Part shown: positions 23,701 to 31,368 of the stretch, one piece after another
Layout of the letters: every line of letters starts with the position of its first letter
Numbering within the stretch: position 1 is the first letter of the stretch
NCBI GenBank assembly: GCA_003116875.1
Contig: BCKT01000003.1
Span: 1,001,185-1,065,184 of the forward strand
DNA: 64,000 nucleotides
Direction of reading: 5' to 3'
From: Takashimella koratensis
Taxonomy: Eukaryota; Basidiomycota; Tremellomycetes; Trichosporonales; Tetragoniomycetaceae
Position numbers and translations under genes: made by a program
Notes under the pieces: model-generated
The model's input: only the letters and a program-made list of their open reading frames with translations
What the model was told of the DNA's origin: nothing
Database searches by the model: none

Positions 23701-24428
23701 AGACTGCCGGGTTCGACTTTGCTGCCATTTCGAAAGAGCTTGGGAAGGATATCGACGTGGACAAACTTCGGCAACCCGAGCCTCGTCATGCCGTTCCGTC
23801 GGCTATCGCGCGCACACTCGCGCCTGCCATCCTCGAGCGCGCTGGATCAGCCCCACCGATGGCCGTCCCTCTTCAGGCCGAGGCTGAGGACGACGCAGCA
23901 CCCGTGATTGGTCGAAGCGCATCAATTTCAGGGCTCTCCACATCTCCCGGCGGCGCTTTGCCTCCCGTCGACGACGTTGGCGATATCGCAGCGACTGCGA
24001 ACCGCGCACTCTCTCTCAACCTAGCGGCTGCCGCTGCTGACCTGCCATCATGGGAACGACCCACCATCAACCTCACCCCTGACGCTGAATCTCCTGGCAA
24101 GATCTCACCTACCGGCGGCTCGAGCAGTGCAGGTTCCAAATCCTCACTCTTCGGGTTCAACGCTTGGTCTTCGCCCTCTGCCTCTGGGTCGACTGGGTTA
24201 CCGATGCGCTCGGCACCGCCTGCCCGACCTCACCCTGCCGAGTTCATGGCGAACCCATTCGCATCGGGATCGGGATCGGGATCGAGCTCGAACGGGTCAT
24301 TGACGCCCATAGGTGCCCCGCCTGAAGTCGTTTGGGCCAAAGGGAGCAGCAGCGCGCCGGTCTCGGCTCAGGGTCAAGCTGGGAAGGACGATAAGCAGTA
24401 TGAGAGCGCTTTGGCCAATCCTTGGTGA
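20715..24428 (+). CDS. MIL1 / TMCO4-type membrane alpha/beta hydrolase (DUF726)
   Basis: Five exons: 20715-20799, 20874-21398, 21446-22035, 22070-22587, 22634-24428; 1170 residues. The N-terminal half is acidic and helical. A Gly/Ala-rich hydrophobic double segment lies near residues 480-545 (short motifs AAVGGGLVIGLSAGLL and GAGLGAAFATFGIGG), typical of DUF726 proteins. The hydrolase core shows the nucleophile elbow GYSLGAR (about 690), with FATNDWML and ITGHMSY supplying likely Asp and His. Yeast Mil1 and human TMCO4 share this layout; Mil1 is a Golgi-associated putative lipase. The substrate cannot be read from sequence. The long Ser/Pro/Ala-rich tail ends SALANPW. A small TCGGGA repeat (24267-24285) encodes Gly-Ser. 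Confidence 0.88.
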
Positions 24429-24886
24429 TTGAGTATGGCACGGTATAGGTTAGCCAACATCTTACATCTTCACCTACATTGGCATTCTTCTTTCTTCCTA
24501 CTCTACCATAGACCTCTTTGTACACTATGCATGCACAGAGGATGCTTGAGACTTGAAAGAGTGCCACTTCGCCTCGTTGTCACTGCCACTTGCCTCACTG
24601 CCACTTGCCTCGTGCCCGACATTGCGCCATTCGTCAACCCTTGGGTGTTACGCCGAGTCCTGGAGGTCCTTTCTGATCATGGAACTTTCCGTCAGTGCCA
24701 ACCTTTCAGGATCCAGTGCTCTACTCCGCTCCACAGGTGGGTGTTCACCCTGGGAGGCAAGATATATCTATTGCTCAATCCCCCACTTTCTTTCTCTTTC
24801 GCCCACTTCTTCAAGCCTTGGGTCCATTGCGCCTTCATCACCGCTCGTACCGCCCAGCTTCCTCCCTACCGAGTCTCCGAACATTG
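24429..24886. other. Intergenic and promoter of array gene 1
   Basis: The right half (about 24655-24850) is a copy of the promoter block also found before array genes 2 and 3. The left half shows nothing recognisable. Confidence 0.6.
24655..24850 (+). promoter_or_regulatory. Copied promoter block, array gene 1
   Basis: It matches blocks at about 26535-26760 and 28330-28560. Shared landmarks are CTACTCCGCTCCAC, a TATA-like word (TATATC, 24763) about 124 nt before the ATG, TTGCTCA, a C run, a CT-rich tract and GCCCACTTCTTC. This copy is the most diverged of the three. Confidence 0.75.
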
Positions 24887-26209
24887 ATGTCGGAAATTGA
24901 AGGATTTTACCTCCTCGCCTCGGACCGAGAGTCTGATTCGAACAAACAAAGCATCGCCGTCCTCATCGAAACCCGCGATCTCGAAAATGGCATTACTCGA
25001 GGTTTCGTCGCGCACCAGACAGCGCATTTCGACTCATTCGACTCATTCCCACCGAAAGAATGGCTCAAACATGTCTTCGAAACCGCAACGCCGCTCAAGG
25101 TCGCCACACCCGCCGCCAACGCACCGTTTCTCCGCATGTACTCATGCAATGATTTGTCCCGGGAGATCAACAACATCATCGGGGAGTGTGGAGATCCGGT
25201 TCTCCGCACTGACGACGGCTCCCGTCCAGATGACTGGACTTCAACCGTTCACGCTTCGACCGGCATGAACGTGAGCGGCCAGGATGTCTCTGCACCACGT
25301 TTCGTCGAATGGTTGCGGTACGTGAAGTACAAGTACGATCAATTGTTGAGAGATGTCACCTCATACCTGCAATCTGTCGCAGCGACGGGAGGTTCCATGC
25401 CTGACGCCTCCGTCGTCGTTTACGCACTTTCGCAAACCGATCCCAGGCATTCTTTCGATCTCATATCTCCTCTCGACCTCACCCCCGCTTGGTGGAAGAT
25501 TTTCCCTAATCTCACGGGGGAGTACAGCTTTGCCAAAGACGACACGGAGCTACACCTGAAGAAGCACGAGCGTGCGACTGTTTTGTCTTCCAACTTGCAG
25601 TCTTTGCCACTCTCTTCCCGGGAGGTACAATGCTTCGTTGCACATTTTCAAGGTACCGACGATTCACAGTATTTCGATTGCGAGATGATGCCGTATGGGA
25701 ACGCTCTGCCCAATACGAACGAACGTACTCAACTAGGCCTCCGCCTCGATGAGCTGAAGAGATCGGAAGCCAACAATCCCCTCCTGGACATCTACGCTTG
25801 CGGCAATCTTTCTGCAAAGATCAGTGCAATCATCGCTTTGTGCGAGGAGCCCATCCTGAGTACCAAAAACCAGCTGCCAAACACACTTCGTCAGTTCCGC
25901 TCCTCTTCGGGAGATCCCTTGATACCGAATTTGAGCGGCTCGTTGTCGCAGGCTTTGGGACGGTACATGACTTACGTCAAGACCAACTACTGTCGTACAC
26001 TCCGGTTACTGGTCCCTGCAGTTGCCTCATCTCCCGCCAATGAGGATCCCGTTTCCGTCGACATCTTCAGACTCCAACTCCCCTCCGAGAATTGGACTTC
26101 GTTCCAGCGCATCATCAACGATCGTACCGGCCGCTACACACTCGTCGGATCAGGCGGCAGGCCGCCGATCTTCCATCCGACTCCCGAGGGAGCTCAAAAT
26201 GCGGGATGA
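24887..26209 (+). CDS. Tandem array gene 1: unknown protein with two modules
   Basis: An intronless frame of 440 residues; the upstream in-frame extension lacks an ATG, so 24887 is the start. No family recognised. Two related modules are visible: residues 1-229 and 230-440. Each shows strands (FYLLAS, SIAVLIET), a helix, a strand ending in a Tyr/Cys motif (LRMYSCNDL; LLDIYACGNL), a helix ending near a Cys (NNIIGECG; AIIALCE), then a helix with WLRYVK or ALGRYMTYVK, a VVVYAL or VDIFRL strand and a TGEYSF or RTGRYTL strand. No signal peptide or membrane helix. It is the most diverged of the three paralogues. The predicted order of elements resembles an RNase H fold, without the acidic residues. 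Confidence 0.8.
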   Translation: MSEIEGFYLLASDRESDSNKQSIAVLIETRDLENGITRGFVAHQTAHFDSFDSFPPKEWLKHVFETATPLKVATPAANAPFLRMYSCNDLSREINNIIGECGDPVLRTDDGSRPDDWTSTVHASTGMNVSGQDVSAPRFVEWLRYVKYKYDQLLRDVTSYLQSVAATGGSMPDASVVVYALSQTDPRHSFDLISPLDLTPAWWKIFPNLTGEYSFAKDDTELHLKKHERATVLSSNLQSLPLSSREVQCFVAHFQGTDDSQYFDCEMMPYGNALPNTNERTQLGLRLDELKRSEANNPLLDIYACGNLSAKISAIIALCEEPILSTKNQLPNTLRQFRSSSGDPLIPNLSGSLSQALGRYMTYVKTNYCRTLRLLVPAVASSPANEDPVSVDIFRLQLPSENWTSFQRIINDRTGRYTLVGSGGRPPIFHPTPEGAQNAG

Positions 26210-26762
26210 AGGTCACACTCCCAATCCCTCTTTCCCACTGTCGACCTGGTTGCGTGGCATCTGCTCTTTTTCTTCATTCCAAGTCTGTCACATCTCTGAC
26301 TCTTTCCAATCGTTTTTGGCTCTTCATCTACCATCTCCCCCTTTTGGTACGATTCGTCAGCCGTTTCCTACACGTTTTCTGCTCTGTTGATAGATCATGT
26401 CACTTGCCATTCATGCTCTTTCAACTCGTTGCTACAGTACATTGACAATTTGTATGTCGAGTCGAGTTCTGCCACTTATCCTTGGTACGGTGCCTTACGG
26501 GTCTGCTCTCAGTTGTGGCGTCATGCTAACTCTAGGGCATCCTTAGTGAACGTAGAACTTTCCTTCAGCGTAAACCTTTCATGAGCCTGCTTTTTACTCC
26601 GCTCCATGGGTGTGCGTCCACTCTGGTTGGCATGTTGGATATAATGCTCAACCCCCTCCCTCTTTTTCTTCTCTTTTGCCCACTTCTCCAACTCCCTGGG
26701 TCCCACCGACGTTTACCACCTTTCGACCAGATACAGCATCTCCTGCGAATCAAGGACCGACA
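26210..26762. other. Intergenic between array genes 1 and 2
   Basis: No coding sequence recognised. The left part is CT-rich and unlike the flanks of genes 2 and 3; the right 225 nt is the copied promoter block. Confidence 0.6.
26535..26760 (+). promoter_or_regulatory. Copied promoter block, array gene 2
   Basis: Contains GATATAATG at about 26639, some 123 nt before the ATG at 26763. A CT-rich tract and TTTTGCCCACTTCTCCAACT, identical to the gene 3 copy, follow. Confidence 0.75.
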
Positions 26763-28067
26763 ATGTCGACAGTCGATGCGGTTTACATGCTCGCCTCGGG
26801 TGCCGAATCCGGTTCAGGCAAACGAAGCATTGCGACCGTGGTCGAGACCAGCAACGATCATGACGGCAAGCCCCAAAGTTTTCTGCTTCGGGAGACACCG
26901 CCTTTCCCACCCTCCCTTCCAGCTAAAGATTGGGCATCGTACGTTTCAAGACGCGCTGGAAAAATGTCGAAACAAGCTCTCAGCAGTTCCACCTTCGCCC
27001 CATTCCGCATTTTCACACGCGACAACCTGACTCCAGAGATCACGGACCTCATCACTGCCCATGAGGACTGGATGCTTCGCACCGACACCATCTGGGATGA
27101 TACCTTGGGCCGCGTTGTCACCCATTCCAATTGCATGGGTGTAGACCAGGGAGATCCCTTTGCTCGTGGCGTCTACGATTACCTTGCATTTTTCGTGGCC
27201 GACAGCATGACGCTCAGCTCTTCAGACGAAGCGACGGGGGACTCGACGAGCGACCATTTTTCTGTCGTAGTCTACAAGCTGCGTCAAAACACTGCCGGCC
27301 TCGACCACCCTTTGGACAAAATTCTTCGGACAAACCTGAAAGATTCTCGCCTTTCTGTGGTGATCCCGGAATCACCGCTTACGAAGTTTGCGATTCCTCG
27401 CAACGTCGTCACCGTCCTCGCCCCTCCTCCGTCGCAGCTCTCGGATGCCGAGAGTAACAGCATTGTCACTGTCTTCGACTCGATGAATGGATCAAGGGCT
27501 TTCGCCGTGGAGAAGCATCCGCGATTGTCATCCTCTTCAGACCAGAACGAGCGGTCTCCACTTCACACGCGCATCTCCAAACTCAGGGGTTTTTTTACCA
27601 ACGACCCCACCGTTCGCATCTACTCCTGCGACAATCCGGAGAAAGCGGTTTCCGGCATCGTCCCAGACTGTGGAGGATCGCGTATCAGCATCAAGAAATG
27701 CGAGACGCCATTCCCGAACTTGACAGCGGTATGTCGTTGGCGTTTCCACCCCCACGAACCAGTGGCTGGATCTCTCGGTCGATACTTCGCTTGGGTCAAC
27801 AAGACGCTCCGCGTTCAAACTTTGGGCGAGAACAGATCCCTCACTCCCGACGAGCTTGGCGAATTCCCAACTTCCCTCGACGCTTACAAAGTTCCCAAAG
27901 AACATGAAGCGGCTCTGCAAGAAATCATCGACAAGCGCACTGGCGAATACTTCCTCAGTCGAAAGGGGAAAAATCTGACCTTCATTCCTGACGAAGATCA
28001 TCGGATGATCACTTCCCCAGTCCCTTCCCAAGTCAAAGACTCCACAACATCCCTGGCAGATGTTTGA
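26763..28067 (+). CDS. Tandem array gene 2: unknown protein with two modules
   Basis: An intronless frame of 434 residues beginning MSTVDAVYMLASG, nearly the same start as gene 3. Module 1 spans about 1-214, module 2 about 215-434. Module 2 opens VVTVLAPPPSQLS, has VTVFDSMNGSRAF, a helix HTRISKLRGFF, strand VRIYSCDN, helix KAVSGIVPDCGG, helix GSLGRYFAWVNK and ends YKVPKEHEAALQEIIDKRTG then EYFLSRKGKNLTFIP. The C-terminal half is closest to the last module of gene 3. No catalytic motif I recognise, no signal peptide, no membrane helix. Function unknown; a cytosolic protein is inferred. Confidence 0.82.
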   Translation: MSTVDAVYMLASGAESGSGKRSIATVVETSNDHDGKPQSFLLRETPPFPPSLPAKDWASYVSRRAGKMSKQALSSSTFAPFRIFTRDNLTPEITDLITAHEDWMLRTDTIWDDTLGRVVTHSNCMGVDQGDPFARGVYDYLAFFVADSMTLSSSDEATGDSTSDHFSVVVYKLRQNTAGLDHPLDKILRTNLKDSRLSVVIPESPLTKFAIPRNVVTVLAPPPSQLSDAESNSIVTVFDSMNGSRAFAVEKHPRLSSSSDQNERSPLHTRISKLRGFFTNDPTVRIYSCDNPEKAVSGIVPDCGGSRISIKKCETPFPNLTAVCRWRFHPHEPVAGSLGRYFAWVNKTLRVQTLGENRSLTPDELGEFPTSLDAYKVPKEHEAALQEIIDKRTGEYFLSRKGKNLTFIPDEDHRMITSPVPSQVKDSTTSLADV

Positions 28068-28561
28068 GCTCTCACTCGCTTTGCATTTTCAGTCTGTTCA
28101 TTCTGGTTCCCATTCAGCGTTTCATTCGATATTTTGATACTCTCCAACCTCTAACAGCCATCTGTTGATCTCTCTTTCTCAGCTTCATCACGTTCATTAC
28201 ACACGGTCTTTACATTTTTTTTTGGAATGCAACTTCTGTTGGATCAGTGCCACATTCACCTGGGATCTCATGCCACATTCACTTTCAACTGTGACGCTCG
28301 GGCCTATCATGCCGCGCTCTCACACTGACTCTTGGACATCCTTTCTGATAGTGCAACTTTCCATCGATGGATCCTTTCAGAACCTTCTTTCTACTCCGCT
28401 CCACGGGTGTGTGTTCAATCTGTTTGGCATGTTGCATATATTGCTCATCCCCCCCCTCTTTTTTTTTTCTCTTTTGCCCACTTCTCCAACTCCCTGGGCC
28501 CCACCATACATTGACCACATTTCAACCAGACACAGCCTCTCCTGCGAGTCAAGGACCAACA
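28068..28561. other. Intergenic between array genes 2 and 3
   Basis: About 28075-28320 is clearly similar to 30600-30850 after gene 3 (shared CATTCAGCGTTTC, TTGATCTCTCTTTCTCAGCT and CACGTTCATTACACAC). The rest is the promoter block of gene 3. It marks the tandem duplication unit. Confidence 0.7.
28330..28560 (+). promoter_or_regulatory. Copied promoter block, array gene 3
   Basis: GCATATATTGCTCA places a TATA-like word at about 28437, some 125 nt before the ATG at 28562. It is followed by a C run, a T-rich tract and TTTTGCCCACTTCTCCAACT. Confidence 0.75.
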
Positions 28562-30592
28562 ATGCCAATGCCAACAGTCGATACGGTTTACATGCTCGCC
28601 TCGGGGGTCGAGCCCAACCCATACAATCGAAGCATCGCCACCTTGATCGAAACCACCGAAAGCAATTACACGAGTCAGCTATTCATCACTCTGGAAACCG
28701 CCCCACAGTTCAAGGACCTTCCAGATCCTGCTTGGGCATCGTACATTGCGGCGCGAGCTGGAAATCTGACAAATCTGCCCATGGATCCCACCGGCCCCCC
28801 ACTGCTCCTTGAAACACGCGACGCTTTGGCCCCTGAGATTACCAAGCTCCTCACTCAGTACGGGGAGAAGCGCTTCGAATGTGCCCGTATGTCTACTCGA
28901 ACCGAATTGATCTCAGCTGTCACATACCACACGCCTCTGAAGTTTGGCCACCCGTTGGTATCACATGTCACCGATTACCTCGGGTTTGCGAACGTAGATT
29001 ATGGCTGCAATCTTCGAAACCGCTCGGAAGACTCTCAAAGTCCGCTCCCCGCGTTTCTGACGGGAGACGAAGCGATATCGGTCGACTTCTACGAGCTACA
29101 GAAGCTCCCAGGCCTTGAGAGCGCTGTGAACGAGATTTTTGGAGCCAACCGGGGCGGTTCCCACTTTGCAGAGGAGAGAGCCGGACTCCCTGCGCCGCCT
29201 CCCGAAGTCGTCACCGTCCTCGCCCCCAATCCGCACACACTTTCGAACACGATACTGCCATGTACTTTCACCATCTTCAGGTTTGCCGACGGATCTCTTG
29301 GCGTCGCTGCCGAGATCCCTCCGGCAACGGCATCGTTTCCGATGTACGATCAGGAGTTACATCTCCGCCGTCGCATCGCGATTTTTGGGCACAGCATAAC
29401 TCCCCAGATTCATGCCTGTCCCGATCTCCCCGAAGCAATGTCAAGGATCATCTCAGCCTACGGAGCACCCATCCTAAGGACTGAAGAAGGGACACGTGAG
29501 ACAGCGATCCATTTGAGCGACGGGACTTCAACTCGCACTCTCCTGGGGCCCGACGACGGATTGGCTCGCGTATTCGGTCGTTACTTCTCTTACGTCAAGA
29601 ACACTGTCGACACCCCGGCTAGAAGCGTTGCCAAATTCCTCGATTCCGCTCCCCAGAATCACTCTCGAAGCTCTGTTGACGTTTACAGACTCCCCCCAGA
29701 GCATCAAGAGGATTTGCGGAATATCATCCGCAATCGAACCGGGTATTACTCTCTCGATGGATCCCGAACACTTCTGAGCTTCATTGCTGCCCCCCGTTTC
29801 ATTGAGCTCCCTTCCTTTATTGACGCCGTCGTCAACCCTGCTCCACAGCCGAATTCGAACAGCAGCCGTCAAATGATGAGGTTTCGCTTCCCAGAGACTC
29901 CAGATCCTGTCGGCGATGAGCGCCCCGATCTCATCACCGTTCTCGTCTCCGATCCCGCGTCTCTCGGCAGTTCCCAGGAGCGAATTCTCGTCAATGTCTT
30001 TACTGCCGCCGACGGGTCACCGTGTCTCACCTGTGAGATGCCTCTGCACTCGGGAGCTCTTCCAGCCTCCAACCCACAGTTGCCTCTTATCAGCCGACTA
30101 GAGAGATTGAGAAACCTGCCCACAAACAACCCCACGCTGCGTGTCTACGGCTTCGACGATCTCGCCGTAAAGCTTTCTGACCTCCTCGCATCTTGTGGGC
30201 TTCCTCTCGTCGGCAGTCTCGCTGAGGGGACAATCTCAGCTTCCCACTCGAACAGCACCAGCCCACTCAACATTCCCCTGAGCGTCGATTCACCCGTTGC
30301 TCGGTCTCTCAATCGATACTTGTCAGGGGTCGACTTCTTTCACGGCATACAAACTCTGAACCCTACCGATCATCTCTCATCCACTTCACCGGATCAGTTG
30401 TCACCTTTCGTGAAGACATACAAGGTCCCTCAAGAACTCAGGCTTGATTTGCAAAACCTCATCGACAGCCGCACGGGCGAATACTTCCTCAGTCGAGAGG
30501 ACCGGAATCTGACCTTCATTCCTGAAGAAGATGTTGCAATGATCAGGCTCCCAATCCGCCCCCACTCCACGACAACACAGGCAGATGCTTGA
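28562..30592 (+). CDS. Tandem array gene 3: unknown protein with three modules
   Basis: An intronless frame of 676 residues, starting MPMPTVDTVYMLASG. Three modules: about 1-215, 216-458 and 459-676. Modules 2 and 3 open VVTVLAPNPHTLS and LITVLVSDPASLG. Each has a strand plus helix pair (IHACPDLPEAMSRIISAYG; LRVYGFDDLAVKLSDLLAS), a helix (FGRYFSYVKN; SLNRYLSGVD), and ends VDVYRLPPEHQEDLRNIIRN plus RTGYYSL, or YKVPQELRLDLQNLIDSRTG plus EYFLSRE. The extra middle module makes this a domain-duplicated version of gene 2. Function unknown; no family recognised. Confidence 0.82.
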   Translation: MPMPTVDTVYMLASGVEPNPYNRSIATLIETTESNYTSQLFITLETAPQFKDLPDPAWASYIAARAGNLTNLPMDPTGPPLLLETRDALAPEITKLLTQYGEKRFECARMSTRTELISAVTYHTPLKFGHPLVSHVTDYLGFANVDYGCNLRNRSEDSQSPLPAFLTGDEAISVDFYELQKLPGLESAVNEIFGANRGGSHFAEERAGLPAPPPEVVTVLAPNPHTLSNTILPCTFTIFRFADGSLGVAAEIPPATASFPMYDQELHLRRRIAIFGHSITPQIHACPDLPEAMSRIISAYGAPILRTEEGTRETAIHLSDGTSTRTLLGPDDGLARVFGRYFSYVKNTVDTPARSVAKFLDSAPQNHSRSSVDVYRLPPEHQEDLRNIIRNRTGYYSLDGSRTLLSFIAAPRFIELPSFIDAVVNPAPQPNSNSSRQMMRFRFPETPDPVGDERPDLITVLVSDPASLGSSQERILVNVFTAADGSPCLTCEMPLHSGALPASNPQLPLISRLERLRNLPTNNPTLRVYGFDDLAVKLSDLLASCGLPLVGSLAEGTISASHSNSTSPLNIPLSVDSPVARSLNRYLSGVDFFHGIQTLNPTDHLSSTSPDQLSPFVKTYKVPQELRLDLQNLIDSRTGEYFLSREDRNLTFIPEEDVAMIRLPIRPHSTTTQADA

Positions 30593-31368
30593 GCTTGTAC
30601 ACTTTCTTGTCATCTTCAGTCTGTTCCTTCTGGTCTCCATTCAGCGTTTCTTTCAATATTTCTGATACTCTCCTCCAGCCTGCACAAACCATATGTTGAT
30701 CTCTCTTTCTCAGCTTTGTCACGTTCATTACACACAGTCTTTACAGTCTGTTCACACTACAACGCCTTTTGGGTTCAATGCCACATTCACCTTGACTCAG
30801 TTGCATATCTCTCAAATGTGATATCAGGGCTACGCATGCCGCAATGGCGGTCGCTTGCAGGGCAGAGGCGTAGGTTCTTCTCCCCGCTTTTCTCAGGATT
30901 CAACCTCGGACATTCACTCTCTTCCAACTTGCAATATTGGCTGCACACGCTTACCGTACTAGAAGCAAGCACGGAGGAGTTGCTACTCGGACTAAAGTTC
31001 CCACTACTCTTGGTCGCCACATTCCCAGTCAAGTCGAGAACTGCTGGCGGTGTTTGCCATCATGCGTATCGCTTAGTCAGCCTGGGGGTCTGCGCCCGAG
31101 TACTGGACATCCTTCATATTCACATGGACTAACTTCGCTGCAATCCTCTCAGGAATGTCCTCCCTACTCGATTGTGCCGATGATCCGTCGGGGAGCATGG
31201 CGACAATGGCCTCTTTGCGCCCCCCTTTTGCTGATCATATCCCCAGATACACTTTCAACTCGAATTAGATATTCCTCGGGTTTTTTTCAGACTCTGTTGC
31301 AACCCATAGCTCTGATGAGAGAAGGTGCAAAACTGATTTTGAGAGTTATGTCTGATACATACTACCGA
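30593..31368. other. Array right flank with duplicated 3' sequence
   Basis: The first 260 nt copies the 3' flank of gene 2. Similarity continues in patches (ATGCCACATTCACCT, CATGCCGC) to about 30850, then fades. I see no gene in 30850-31368, only a CT-rich and AT-richer stretch that includes the 3' flank of the CobW gene. Confidence 0.55.

Noticed and set aside
24695..24886. Longer N-terminus for array gene 1
   Set aside because: The in-frame extension has no ATG and covers the conserved promoter block.
30770..31140. A fourth array gene or pseudogene
   Set aside because: Only promoter/3'-flank words are similar; no module sequence can be traced in any frame.
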